The notes below the pieces were generated by a model. That model made no database searches. It saw nothing but the letters and a program-made list of their open reading frames with translations, and had not been told where the DNA came from. Positions 20,900 to 33,450 of a stretch of 64,000 nucleotides of DNA are shown in pieces. Source of the stretch: Galerina marginata (taxonomy: Eukaryota > Basidiomycota > Agaricomycetes > Agaricales > Galerinaceae); the NCBI GenBank assembly GCA_023014335.1, contig JAECYW010000009.1, forward strand, positions 248,001 to 312,000. The letters run 5' to 3'. Numbering within the stretch: the stretch's first letter is position 1; every line of letters starts with the position of its first letter. Both the position numbers and the translations under genes were made by a program.

Positions 20900-22400
20900 A
20901 AAGGTATGAAGGCCATAAATAAATTGCCGTCCAGGATACTAAAAGGATAAAATTGGCGCTGTAACTAGTTAGTACGTCTACTTACCAGTGAGATGACCAC
21001 ATCAGCTTTCTTATGATTCCGGTAATATTGCTCGGACGATGGAAATTTTGGGTTCAATCGAAACTATTAACGAATAGGATCCATTTCTTATCGCAACTGT
21101 CACGCAAGGGGCTCGGCTTCCATGAGTCGCAGCGTTGTCAGTCGAATCCACCGAGAAATGAAGCGGGTTGTCCTGTTATAATGAAATGGTCAATCGACGC
21201 ACTCCATTGATAAAAAATAAAGTGATGAGCAAAAGACGCACCATTCCCAGGTTTGATAAATAACACAGACGTGTTCTCCTATGCTTGGATCATGAATCTA
21301 TGTTCGGACTATAAGGAGAGCGGGTGAGGCATCCAATTCCGCAGATTCTCGATTTGGTCAAAGCCAAGTGACATGTTCGATGCATCCGCAAACAGACAGC
21401 TGAACAGAGAAAAAACGACTTCTCACCGAGTTACAAAGGAGTGTAATATCGAGAAGAAATAAAGCGGTATATGATCCCTTTTTCGCGGAATCTGAACCAG
21501 AATCAAGATAGCGAAGAAGTAAGAATAGAATAAAAATCAAGTGTTAAAGTTAGTATGGGAGAGGCATGGGGCGGAAAAGGCATAGACAAGAACGAAGAAA
21601 AGGAACTGAACGTCCATGGGGTAAGTCGTATGGAATTTGATTCAATTCGATAACGAGCTCGACGAAGTCGTTGTCTGGCAGTGTAAAGCCTGTCCAGAGA
21701 AATCGTGAATTATGGAGCAGGGTATGGGACGTTAGGACTGACTTACATCGATATATGCGCAATGTCAGTAATGCGGGCGTCGGGAAATGTACGTGCGGAC
21801 CTGCGCGACGAGCGGTATGGGAGAAGTAAACAGCATAACGCGTTCACGTTCAACGAACGAGAAAAACTTGGGCGGCACGGTTTCGACGTCGAACTATCTG
21901 AATCGCAGCCTCCGTTGGTTGAGGCGGGCATCTAGGGTGCCGGCGATGGAAGAACGGTGGCTATAAAACAGAAAGAGCTGATGCGTTGACGAAGGCCAAA
22001 ACGTAGAACTGATGGTAACTCGTACGCCTCACTGCCAAGGACAACATGGAAGAAAAGAGCTGAGCACCACCTTGCTTTGGTAAATAAGATACAGCGAAAT
22101 ATCCACCCCCCAGATTAGTGGAGCAAGCAAACGAACACGAGCACCATTGCAACATTGAAAGGTAAAGAAAAAACCACCATCAAAGCCAAATAAAGGAAAC
22201 TGACGACAAGATCCAGGCTCTGCGGTCGGCTACCCAGGCGCCAATCTCATCTGCCAATCTCATCCCATATGAGCCCGTACCCACAGGCACCGGCATAAGT
22301 CACGAAGCAATCCCCGTAAATGTCCTTCCTCTCGCTCTTTGAACGCCCTCAGCCCTATCATGCCCAAACTCACGACTCGGACTTCCAACACATCGGTTCT
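20900..22400. repeat. Dispersed repeat fragment, copy 2, end of duplication A
   Basis: Matches 50.1-51.15 kb and in part 7.9-8.15 kb and 34.95-35.23 kb. Shared blocks include GAGAGCGGGTGAGGCATCCA and ATATATGCGC. In each copy ACTTACAT or a similar site would be a donor on the minus strand, suggesting old minus-strand exons. No intact gene. Confidence 0.6.
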
Positions 22401-23580
22401 AGACGGGCGGGGTGGTTTGAACTTGGGATTGATCGATCAGCCGTAAGTCAAGTGTAAAAGTCCGCCCTCCCTCTGGACCCGCCTGTGTTTGGCATAGGAA
22501 TAGAAGGATAGGCCCATTGGACTGAGGTATCCTGGTAGCTGACGCGATACGGAGCAGTCTATGCTATCCCTGCATGTTGTCGAAGTTAGAAGGTCGACTA
22601 TGAAAATAATAAAAAGACTTACAAGGAGAGAATAATGAGGTCTGTCTGAGATAGTTGCGCCAGGATTGACGAGTTGACCAGGACTGTCTGCGATTCTTCC
22701 GTAAGGATGTTGGTTCTGAACTGCGAGCTTGAGAAAGAGAGAAAGAGAGAATAAGATGGAGATACGTCGAACGCTGTACCAATAATCGTCACACTAACCG
22801 CTAGGGGAATACTCCACCTGAGACTAAACCTACGAAAGTAACATTGGCGAAGATAAATCGCATGCAGGTGGGAATAGGAACAGGAGTGAAGAACGTACAC
22901 TCTTTCATCGTCATCTTCGTTTTCAATTTCGGCGACAAACGCCAGTGGGCCACCAACACTGGTAATTCGGGAGGGATGGAGGACTTTGGTGGTAGTATAG
23001 AGAGCCACAAGAGTACTGTCGTCGTTCAGCAGCGAGAAGGCTAGAGGTTGTGGACCAGGCCAAGCGGACACCGGTGAGGAGTAAGACGAGGGATGAACAT
23101 GATGAAAGACGTCGTGCAATGAGCAGGCCGTACTCATGCCGACTCTCCAATTGGCCGACGGTCGTAGGTAGTGAGGTTACCGTGCCGTACCGAAAAGAAC
23201 GTACATAGAGTCCATGTGGTGATGGAGCGAGCGGATGTTGGTGCGAGAGGCGCATATACACGCCCACTCCGGCGCCTTCGTCGCTGGCGGGCCTATCTCA
23301 TGCCTTAAGTAAACACTACTGGGAGGTGACACATAGGTACGGCCTGAGTTTGGACTTTTTGGAGCACCAGGGCCAAATACGAAGGCAGCACGACGAATCG
23401 CGCTGAAGCAACGCCAGCAATGTCCCTCCTCAACCCAACCTCTGTCGCTTCTAAAGTCTTATTCCACGTTCAGCTTCCTGGCCACATCCACTCGCCCCTC
23501 CTCTTAGCCTTCAACTTCGACCCCGAGAAGTGGCGGCAGCGGCAGTGGAAGCCAGCGGCCATCAATTAGGACGACATCCA
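22400..23580 (-). repeat. Dispersed 1.1-kb repeat R, copy 1, with a conserved minus-strand exon
   Basis: Pairs with 61.71-62.77 kb: GACGGGCGGGGTGGTTTG, CTGACGCGATACGGAG and the block GAACGTACACTCTTTCATCG. On the minus strand about 23060-22893 reads as one exon in both copies. It contains LLNDDSTLVALYTT and GGPLAFVAEIENEDDDERV and ends at a GTACGT donor. Substitutions between copies keep the frame. No family recognised. Flanking parts are not open. Confidence 0.55.
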
Positions 23581-23740
23581 ACCTGTTATGGATTTATATC
23601 TTATTTTAGAGTCGCGGAACACAAAGGTTCCTTTCGCCGAGATCACCGAGCACGTTGACTCATAGGTAAAAAGTGACTCGTTCTTCCTCTCCAGTATGCC
23701 GTAGATACGTACAGAATGTACTAGAATTTAGTGTAGCTCA

Positions 23741-24200
23741 TGTATATAAGAACGGCCTTCGCAGCTTGAATATCATCGATCATCTTACCCTTGCAAATAC
23801 ACCTGTGTGAACCTAAGTTTACCACTCGTCCTAAGTCTTACAGGGGTCCTGTAACACATGCTATTGCCAGTGCGGTACATAGCGGCGAGCTTCGTATAGC
23901 TAAGGAGTAAGTAATCGTCTCTCAGGTACTATTAAACTAACCGGCACGTTAATACTCGATTTCAGAACTCAAAGATCTAACCGCGGATCTCAACACAACC
24001 CCATCACCGTATCAGAGCCAGGTACCTTGCCCCCAAGACATTCTCGAATTTGAGAAGGCAGACATGATAAAGAGTTCACAGAAAAACTGTGAGGAAGGCA
24101 TAAGCGTTGTCATTGCTTCAGTTCGAGGCATACGAGTCGTCTTATCACCGTCGGCGACGATTGATATGCGACATACGGTATTTGACTACACACGCGCATG
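23741..24200 (+). CDS. Candidate small gene with TATA box, start exon unresolved
   Basis: A TATA box (TGTATATAAGAACGG) lies at 23738-23752. After a TTTCAG acceptor at about 23964 a 78-codon open segment runs to TGA at 24198-24200, with two Cys and polar sequence (QVPCPQDILEFEKADMIKSS). Exon 1 candidates, including an ATG at 23858 opening a hydrophobic start (MLLPVRYIAASF), do not join in phase with good donors. It could be a small secreted protein gene or a relic. Confidence 0.3.
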
Positions 24201-27200
24201 AGGCAAAGGTTCACCGCCACTTTGGCGATATTTGAAGATCGTGTGTTGAGGGTTCCATGTCCTGGCAGTTTGATGAAAAACAAAACGAGAATGAAAACGA
24301 TTACGAGAATGCCCCAAGCAAAACAAAAAAAAGGAGTCGGCTATTCACCTATCGGCATTGAGCGTGGTCTAGTCGAACCCCAGCAACTTGAAGGAATGGG
24401 AATTACAATCAGAGAAAGAAAGAACCGGCTTTGGCACGAGCGTAGGGAGGAGGGCCCTACTCGGGGGTGAAGCTTTGTCGAGGCTACGAGGAGAGAGAAG
24501 TCAACTTGGGTCGGATAAGACAAAGAAGAAAAATTGTAAGGAAAGGAGAGACACGCGGAGACGGTACAGCGCGCGAACGAGACGAAACCCAATAGCAAAA
24601 AGAGTAAAGTTCGACAAAGCATCAACAAATCTCTAGGTACAACCAGGGCGGAGCGCCATCACGAACACTGCAAGTAAAGCATGCGAATTAGTAGAGCGGA
24701 TAAACAGACTTTCTATTTGAATTCACCTCGTCCAAGACTTGTTAACTTCAGACATTGGGTTTGGTGGATGACCTCGCAAAACTTTGGTCACACCTCCGAT
24801 GCGGACAAGTAAGGCGCAGATAGAAGACAGGCGACAGCTCGTCTTAAGATCCTAATGCGCCATGCGGCGTGTTGGTCAAACATGAAAGCGATCTGGAAAA
24901 TATTCTCGTACCTCATCGCGACTGCAGCACAGTACAGCAGGGGTCAATAATGATGGGCAAGTAAGACGTCATGAAAAATCCATAACAACTGGCGAGAAAA
25001 GAAACCTAAAACGATAATGTGAGCATTAGGAGATACGTGTAGTTCTTGGAAAACGTCGTACATCTTTGGATTCAAAGAAAGATACACCACCGAGAACGCA
25101 GGCGGTTTCTAAGCGCAATGTTTCCGCTACACGAGTTTCCGGCGTTCGGAGCAGCATCAACGCTAATGGCAGCATCACCTTCCAGTCAGCGGTGGCGGGG
25201 CTATGGTATCCTAATCCCTCCCTAGGCAATACATCCACGAGAGATGAAGCTCATGAGTCGGTGCACGAGCCATCACCGAGTCTATGAATGAGTTGTAAGG
25301 CGCAGCTCAAGGAGTCAGCTCAGGATGGTCGCACAGACTGCTTGCTTGCACAGGGGGTGCGTGCGACAGCTGATGAGCTGCGCAGCTAGCGAGGTTGGGT
25401 GTAGGGCCAAAAGGCGGTAATCGGGTGCGCCAGCAGGAGCGAAGCCAGAAGGAGGGCGGGCATTCGTGCTGAGGCAATGAGTAAGAAAGGCGGGGAGACG
25501 AGGACGGCTATCCATGCCTGAGGTCTAAGGGCAAGACTGCATGAGTGGGTTGATAACAGGGAGACGGGGCGCTCACTTGTGTATTTTGGATAAAGGAAAG
25601 GCGGCCTGCACAACCAGGGCTTGGTGAGGGACGGTCTACAGGGGCTTGGCTGGTGGGGAGGCATCTGGGTTGGTGCAGACCCCGGTCCAGTTGATGCCTC
25701 TGATGCCTTGAAGGGGGTGCAGCACCGGCTGCTCCGCAATGGTCGCTGCTGTGGCGACCGGTGCTGCAACACCCCAGAGGCTGCCGTATACGAAGTTGTG
25801 TTGAAAGAGCGGAGAGGGAATCGCCTTGACTGATAAACAAACATGTCATGTGATCCCGGATCAATTGCCCGCGCACCCCCGTCAGATTACTTTCCCACAA
25901 GTACTCCAATGCTCCCCTCTATTCCGGACTACCAAACCGCAAATGGTGGATTGCATATGCAGAAGCTGCGAAACGTAGCTCTCGTGCCGTACATACATGA
26001 CTTGCATCCTGCCGAATTGACAGCCACAGCAGTCAACCGATTTTAAGAGTTTTTGATCCTATTCCAATCTGTTTTTAATTACTTAAAATATCACCATGCT
26101 AACGACAAACAGAACGCACAGTAACATGTTCTATGTTTGGTGTCGGAGAGAAGCTAAGGAACGTCTGGAACAGTGCGTTAAATTCAGTGACATCCCGAGC
26201 ATACGACTGCAGGCAAAGGTACGGCGGCAATGGGAGTGAAGTCAAAGATTGTGAGTCAAGAGTTCGTCGCCTGGCAGGCTGATAACAGAAAAAAAACGGA
26301 TACGAAATAGGTTATGAGCGCCCGCCAAATGCTCCAAATAAAATAAATAACGGGTCCGCCTATTTCTGTATCGGGACAAGATAAAGAAGAAAACAGCGAA
26401 AAAGAAAAGGAGAGAAGAATTGGCGCAGTAAGTTGAGAAGCAGGAGAGAGCCTCGGTCGCGATTGAGGTGAAACCCGATAGAGAAAAAGTCAAATTCGAC
26501 GAGCCACCAGTTGAATTGGTTCAGGCCAGCTGGTACTTGCACCAACCTCTCTATGGACGGGTGAGTATATGCGTCGTTTGCATACAGGAAAGGTGGTTTG
26601 AGCTCGGGATTAATCAATCAGCCATAACTCATGCGTGAAATACTGCCCTCCTGTGGGCCCGTCTGAGTTCGGCGCAGGGAGAAGAAGCTGCAACCCTCGT
26701 AATCTCATTAGCAGTGCAAGGTCGGGAAGTGACGAATGGAAACCATCAATCATAAGGACTTTGAAGCCAAAGAACAACAATAATGGGTTGTGGGTAGAAA
26801 AAGAAGGGAGAACTGACCTTTCGTGGCGGCTGAACTCCCTCATCCGCTCTCAGCGAAGCTTGAGCCCCGCCGTGCCAACTTAGATCTAGAAGTACTCTAT
26901 GAGGAATAAGATTTTAATTTAACGCCAGAAACAGACATACCCACAGCCGATGGTCGTAATTTGGCAACATGCGCGGAATCACGAAAACGAGATCCCAGGA
27001 AAAGATCTAAAAACCACAAGGTCAATACGTTGTACCCGAGGAAAATAAAGAGGTACCATGGACGAGACACGGAGGAAAGAAGGCAGAAAGGCTGGCCAAG
27101 CATGTAAGTGACGTTTCCGAGAGACCAGGAGGGATATCTGGAACGTACCATGAAGCCTCAGGCGAAAACTGGCCGCATTCGTACTGGGAACGCCAGCTAA

Positions 27201-28940
27201 AAAATCGAGACCTCGCCCGCTGTCGGAACTGATGGCATGGTGTAGGTTGTACAAAGGAAAGGCAATGTGGCGTTTAGATAGTGAAAAGAATGGAAAATGA
27301 CACAAAATACATACCTCTGAGACAACGCTCGACGGCGGTTCCTTCCTAGGTTCCGTCTGTGTCCTCCCAACAGCTACACCGCTTTTCTGCTCCTTGCCGC
27401 CTCCATGACTGATTCCCAAATGATATCGATTGCCCGGATCTTTCTCAAGCTCGTCGTGGGGCTGGTAATACAATCGGTGGCTGCGATATAAAAAGGAATG
27501 ATTAAAACTTACGCAGAACCGGGCTGGAAGGTAATACGAATGTTGGCAGAACTACGATGGAAAACTGAAAAGGAGACATTCGAATGAGTGAGTAAATAGG
27601 TTAGAGGAAACAGAGATGAAGGGTGTGTAGACATACCCTATACGGATGCTTCGCCGATGAGTTGAACTGGTCGTGCATACAGTTGTTCGAAATTACGCCT
27701 GCGCGGGCTGATTGACTGCCAATGGTCTACGACGATAGCAGTGGAAGCTGAGGCATGGAAGGATCGTGACGGATAGAGCTCAATGGCTCATCTTAAGAAT
27801 GGTTAGCCACGGAAAAGGCAAGGACAAGGTGTTACATACCTTGATCGAAATGCTGGCTGGCGTTTCGAGCTTACGCACCATCTCATTTTATGAGCCCGTG
27901 CGTCATCCTAGACCCCATCTTTTTGTCCGCTCAAACCGTGGAGCTTCCGGATACGTTCGCATTCGGGTTGGGTCCTCTGGCGTGCATGGCCTTGTCATCG
28001 TCGTGCCGGTGGTTAAACGATAATGATTAGTTCGTGTGACAGTAACTTGGTGAGGAAAGAAGGGCTTACGGAGAGTTGGGTCTGCCTGTTCGAAGTGGTT
28101 TCTGGTTGACACCAATTCCTTGGAGGAACAACATCGGAGGCACGTCTGTCTACCGGCGCTTTCAAGCTTCAAATTTTCTCATGTTTCAGGTGGGTACACG
28201 GCTCTTTGAGTGGCAATAATATCCGTGAACGGTGGTTTCACGCCGAAGACCCTCGAATTAAGGCTTGAAACCTAGAGCGAGTTCGTTCTCGTGGCAGCAA
28301 TGAAAAGTGGGACTCTTCGAGAATACATCAGAAAGACAGACACCGATATGAATGATGCGTACATACCCATGCAAAAGCCAGACCGATGAGTTGAGCGGCG
28401 TTGTGCATACGGCTGTCGAACCCACGCCTGCGCTGGCTGACTGACTGCCAATGATCTGCAACGACAGCGTCGGAGGGGGGGACATGGAAGGGTTGCAGTG
28501 GTATGAGGGACGAATATCTTGTCTTCTGAATCGGTTTCGTTAAGCACGGAAACACACATGGATAAGGTGCTACATACCCTGGTCGAAATGCTGGCTGGCG
28601 TTTCGGATTTTTGCACAATCTCATTTTATGAACCTGTACATCATCATAGACACCGTCCTCTCCTTGGTTAGATCGTCGTCATTCCGTGGATAGGTTCGCG
28701 TTTGGCTTAGTTCCTCTAGGTTGTCGTGGGTTACGCAATAAGGATTGGTTTGTGTGATGGCAGGAATTAAAGAAAGACTTACGAAAGATAGGGTCCGCAC
28801 GTTCGGTATGAGCGGTGTTTCAATGACCCCAACTCCATGAAAGGACAGCACCGGAGGCGCCTATGTTGAAAGATTAGAACCTGCCTCCGTTGCTTGAAGT
28901 CGTCTGAGCGCTCATGATCCTCAGGTCGTCGTGCTGATGG
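24201..28940. repeat. Block of decayed dispersed repeats, no intact gene
   Basis: Units recur elsewhere in the same order. About 27148 (GCGAAAACTGGC, GAACGCCAGCTAAAAAA) pairs with 30606, 31988 and 38622. About 27836 and 28572 (CATACCTTG..CGAAATGCTGGCTGG) pair with 32996 and 39540. 28361 (GTACATACCCATGC) pairs with 32810, 39365 and 58494. Many units hold ACATACC, the reverse complement of the GGTATGT donor, at the same place, so exon and intron remains of a minus-strand gene family are likely. No protein family could be named. 25026-25290 and 25386-25910 are open on one strand but show no motif. Confidence 0.55.
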
Positions 28941-28943
28941 TTA

Positions 28944-29208
28944 CTGTACTATTTCGATCAATTCGTCCAGGGGTGTGACCTGTGACCGACTGGACGAAAT
29001 TTTTGCGTCGGCCAGCCGTTGGCGAGCCTGTGACGGACCCCGAATTTCGGCCACTGCGCGGGGCGCTCGCGCCTCGCGCGCCGCTCCGGAGCGACTTTTT
29101 GGATCTTCAAGCCGGCCAGGCAGTCTGTGACGCGCGACCAACGACCGATTTCGGCCAAAACCACAAGGCTTGTGACGCGTGACGGCCGAATTGATCGAAA
29201 TAGTACAG
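28944..29208. mobile_element. MITE 1, TA-flanked, 265 bp
   Basis: The ends are perfect inverted repeats of about 22 bp beginning CTGTACTATTTCGATCAATT. Each side has the dinucleotide TA (28942-28943 and 29209-29210). The interior is GC-rich with no coding capacity. CTGT..ACAG ends with a TA target duplication fit a non-autonomous Tc1/mariner-type element. No matching transposase lies in the window. Confidence 0.85.
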
Positions 29209-29210
29209 TA

Positions 29211-29466
29211 CTGTCCGATTTCATTCAATTCGTACAAGGGGTGGACGTGTGACCCGACTGTCCGAAATTTTGGTTTCGTACACTTTCTAAATTAAGGAGG
29301 ACCCTGGAGTTTTGGCGCTCATTTTGGACCCTATATTTCCTTATTTGGGCTGATTTCTGGCCCAGGGTTTGGGAAAAAAGCCTTGGGACATGGGACAGGT
29401 GTGACATTTAGGACAAATCTGAGGTCCCTGTGACGCGGGACGTCCGAATTGAAGGAAATTGGACAG
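29211..29466. mobile_element. MITE 2, TA-flanked, 256 bp, abuts MITE 1
   Basis: Inverted ends CTGTCCGATTTCATTCAATT and, at the other end, the reverse complement of CTGTCCAATTTCCTTCAATT, with three mismatches over about 25 bp. TA flanks at 29209-29210 (shared with MITE 1) and 29467-29468. Subterminal GTGTGACC / GTGACGCG motifs are like those in MITE 1, so the two are related. Interiors differ. Confidence 0.8.
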
Positions 29467-29468
29467 TA

Positions 29469-30840
29469 AACGATATAATCAATTCATATGCCTCAATAGA
29501 CAAGGAGAAAAACCTACGCAGAGACAGCGATGGAAGACTTAGATATGGTCGACGGATGTCGATGACCAGCCGGTCGTTCGGTGCTGGAGGAGGCGCATCG
29601 GTACGTTGCCAGTGGAAGAAAACTGTAACGGGAGCTGGGAAAAAACCGGGAATGTGCAGAAGGTTCCGAATTTCGAGAGTCCGCCCCTCCACACTGTCCG
29701 CCTGTCCGCCTTTTCGAACGGGTGGCTCGGGCTGTGTTCCGTTCCGTTAGCTTGATTCACATCTGTCTTCCGAGCCTCTTAACTTGCCTCCTTCGTTTCT
29801 CGACCAATAATTCAAACTTCGACCCAGCTGCAGCTACTCGCACCACCGCCTCACCCATTCTCGTGCCTCCGTTAAGCGAGTCGATAAGCTTATTCACTAT
29901 CTACAGCAGGTTATGTCTACCTTTTTCTTTTAACATCAACAGCAGCTTAAATATGGGTGTAGGATGAACCTGTTCTACCCACGACATGCACTGGAGGGGC
30001 TGCGAAAAAAAAGATATTAACTTGGTTTAGACGAGGTAAAGAGGTAAAAAAGCAAAGAAAGGAGGAGAAAAATGACGCAGTACATGGGGAAGCGGGAGAC
30101 ACAGCGCGCGAACGAGATGAAACCCGACAGAGAAAAAAGTGAAAATTCTAGGACGTAGTAGTCGACGGCCAAGCACAACCGGGGTGCACCGTCACGAGTT
30201 ACGAGCTAGGGGATTTGAGGCTGTACTCTGCTGAGCTTAAGCTTCGCCGTGTTAACCCAGATCTAGAGGTATAATTTAAAGGAACATGAGTATTAAAAAA
30301 GAGACAGATACGTGTCAAAAATCAACGTTCATTCATTTTGCAATGTACGCGGGATAAAGAAAACGGGATCCCAGGACGCCAAGAAAAGATCTACAGAACA
30401 TTCAGCCAACAGGTTGTACGCGAGGAAAGTAGAGAGGTGCCATGGGCAAAACAAGGAGGAAGTGAAGAAGAAGAAATAAACACCGTAAAAGGCTGTACCA
30501 TTAACGGTAATCAGCCCCAACAAAGGTCGGCTTCATGAAGCCTAACAATGCGTAAAGCGTGTAAGCGATGTTTCTGAGAGGCCAGAAAGGATATCTGGAA
30601 CACACCTTGCAGCCTCAAACGAAAACTGGCGGAATGAGCACGGCGAACGCCAGCTAAAAACCCATGCCCTTGCCCGTCGCCGAAACTGACGAGATGGTGT
30701 AGGATGCATAAAGAAGGCAATGTGGCCGTCATGAGCTGGTGAAAATTTCGAAATGATTAGAAACTCACCTTGAAGAAAGAAATGAGTACATACCTCAAGC
30801 TCAAGTCTAACCGTTCACCTGCATTACGCAGAAAACAACG
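29469..30840. other. Repeat remains, no gene seen
   Basis: 30.05-30.73 kb resembles 26.4-27.25 kb (AGATCTAGAGGTA, the GCGAAAACTGGC block and CGCCAGCTAAAAA). 29.47-30.0 kb shows nothing recognisable apart from similarity to 33.70-34.07 kb (TCGACCA..AATTCAAACTT). Confidence 0.4.
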
Positions 30841-33450
30841 ATATCTAGAGTCGGCTGCTGTGGCCGTTATCTTCGGTCAAGAACTTCGAGTGAAGTCGGA
30901 GTGATGAAGGCAGTCAGTGATGAGTGCGGCGGATCCCAGGAAGAAAGGCGGATCAGGAGAGTTTCGGCGATCCTGGATATTTGGATAGTTAGACTGCGAA
31001 ATGAATAAATGAGGATGCCAGATATGCACATTGGTGGAACGCTTGCTGGCGTTTCCCAGTTTCCCAGCCTGGGTCGTTTTCCTAACGGGTAGACTACGAT
31101 CATATCCCCCCGTTGTCTCCGTTCATGATTCCTTCGAGGGTGCTGCTGCTGCCTGAGAAGTTGTTTGAACCGTTGAAAGCAGCTTAGGCTCGCCCTCATT
31201 CTAGAGTAGAGATAGGCCAATGACTGTGATAACCCAAAAAATAAAGGATACAGTCTGATACACAATCAGACCGGGTTGGAAAGTATTATGAATGTATGCA
31301 GAATCGCAATGGAGAAAAAGAGGAGAAGCGATACGTCGAGAAGTGGGAGAGACACAGCACGCGAACAACATAAAACCCGATGGAGCAAAAAAGCGAAAAA
31401 TGAACGACGGGCTCACTGATCTTAAGAACAACCAGGGGGGAGCATCTTCACGAGCTCAGGACTTGAGGCTAAGGTTGAGATTCGATGTTATTCGCACCAA
31501 AATTTTTATAGAGGAGTGGATATATGGGTTGTTTGCAGACGGGTGAGATGGTTTAAGCTTGGACTTAACTCAAACCTGAAAAGTCGCGTTCTTACAGATC
31601 CGCCCGAGTTCAACGCAGGGAGAAGCAGCCGTCCCCTGCCTTCTCACAGCGGACGTCGAGGCTAGAGAATGAGACGGTTATCAATAAAAGGTAGGTAGGG
31701 TAGAAACAAGGGGGAAAACGGACCACGCAGTTTATGTGAGGCCGATCGAACTCCTTTATATAGTCTCAGCGGAACTTGAGCCCTGCCGTGTCAGTTAAAA
31801 TGTTGTACTCGAGAAAAGTGGAGAAGTACCATGGACGAGACACGGAGGAAGGAAGGGAAAAAAAGCCCGTAAATGACTGTACCGTTACCGCTTTCTACCC
31901 CACTGAAAGTAGGCTTGATGCCGCCTAGCATCAAGCCAAACATGTAAACGATGATTCTGAGAGGCTAGAATGGGATATCTGAAACGTACCTTGCAGCCTC
32001 AAACAAAAAATAGCGACATTCGTACTGGGAACGCAAGGTAAAAAACCGAGATCTCATCCGCTGCCGAAACCATGGCATGGCGTAGGTTGTTCGAAGGAAA
32101 TGCAAGGTAGCCGTCATTAGCTGGTAAAAGATTCGAAAATATTAGAACTCGCTTTGAAGAAGAAACAAACACATGTCTCGAGTCCGACCAATCACCTGCA
32201 TCACGCGCAGAACAGCGACATCTAGAGACGGCTGTCCTCGCCGCTATCTTCCGACAAAGAACATCGGGTAAAGTCGGATTGGCGAAGGTCGGTGACGAGT
32301 GCGACAGATCCCAGGAAGACAGGCGGGTGCGAAGAGCTTTGGGAATGTTAGTCATAGGGTTATTCGACAATGAAAAGAAATATATACCATGAGGAAAATG
32401 CTTGCTGCCATTTCCCAGCTTCCGTGCCTTGTAGTTCTCCCAACAACTAAAGGATGGTATGCTCTTCCAGTCGTCTCAGTCTCCGATTCCGTCCAGATTG
32501 CTGCTTCTGCTGCCTGAGAGGATTTTTGGGTCGTGCATCTCAAGCTCACCCTCATGCTAGTGATAGTTTGAACGAGTCAATGGCTGTGATACAAAAAAAA
32601 TGAATACAGTATGACTTACGATTAGACCGGGTCGGAAAAAATTATGAATGTATGCAGGGTAGTAGTAGAAGACCATCCGACTTCGAATAAAAGAGCGCAA
32701 GTTCATTCTCGAGCTCATTAGCGGCGATGGTGACTATGAGTCTGTATGAGAAAGCGACGCTTTCGATGATACGTCAAAGACCGAAAAAACGGGCATCAAG
32801 GCTATTTACATACCTATACAGAAATCGAGCCAGCGAGTTGAGACCGTTGGTGCGAACAGCTGTTAAGATCAAATTGGCGCCAGCTGATTGACTGCCAAGG
32901 GTCTGTGACGACAGCAGGGGAAAGGTCGTGATGATTGGGGGCCAGATACTTCAGCTTGATTGATTAGACACGGAAAAGACAAGTTTAATGTGCTGCATAC
33001 CTTGGCCGAATGCTGGTTAGTGTTTCGCGTCAACTCTGTTTATGAACCCATACGTCATCATAGACGCCGTCTCTCTTTGGCCAAACCATCAAGTTTCGCG
33101 GATCTGTTCGCGTTTGGATCAAGTCCTCTTGGTTGCGGGATCAAGTCCTCTTGGTTGCGAGTATTAGTTGTTGTCGGGCTGGTGGTTGAAGTATAAGGAT
33201 TAGTTGATGTAATAGGAGTACTCGAGGAGTACAAGAATGGGATTTACAGAGAGACGATGTCAGTCCGATGTGGGCTGACGACCTTGATGAGGTGCCAGCG
33301 GAACTGTTGATATATTATCGGGATAGGATGGAAAGAACAAAATAAAGAGAACATACGTAAAGGCACAGAAGACTGGGCAGACAATTCGAACCTGCGCCAA
33401 CATTGAACATACAACGATGACGACCACGTTTGCTGGCACCTTCAAGCTTT
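30840..33450. repeat. Direct duplication D, copy 1
   Basis: Pairs with 37.61-39.80 kb. Both start at AGTCGGCTGCTGTG.CCGTTA and share GGCGGATCCCAGGAAGAAAG, the GATTGAGGCTAAGGTTGAGA-type block, the GGCATGGCGTAGGTTGTTCG block and the CCAGCTGATTGACT block in the same order. Copy 1 is longer in the middle. The units contain minus-strand donor-like ACATACC sites. No intact reading frame. Confidence 0.75.

Larger units (their letters stand above)
12300..22400. repeat. Segmental duplication, copy A (direct, pairs with about 40.5-51.2 kb)
   Basis: The same order of landmarks is found in both copies and in the same orientation: C-type GC-rich repeat, HET gene (13.8 / 42.0 kb), 69-bp tandem array (15.5 / 43.8 kb), a relic with a membrane-helix exon (20.5 / 49.3 kb), and the ending near 22.4 / 51.15 kb. 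The offset grows from about 28.2 kb to 28.8 kb along the copies, through indels, different array length and insertions in copy B. Similarity by eye is high in the HET gene and lower toward the right end. Confidence 0.8.

Noticed and set aside
25386..25909. Overlapping minus-strand ORFs of 133-152 codons
   Set aside because: Pro/Ser/Arg-rich readings in two frames of GC-rich sequence, no splice or motif support.
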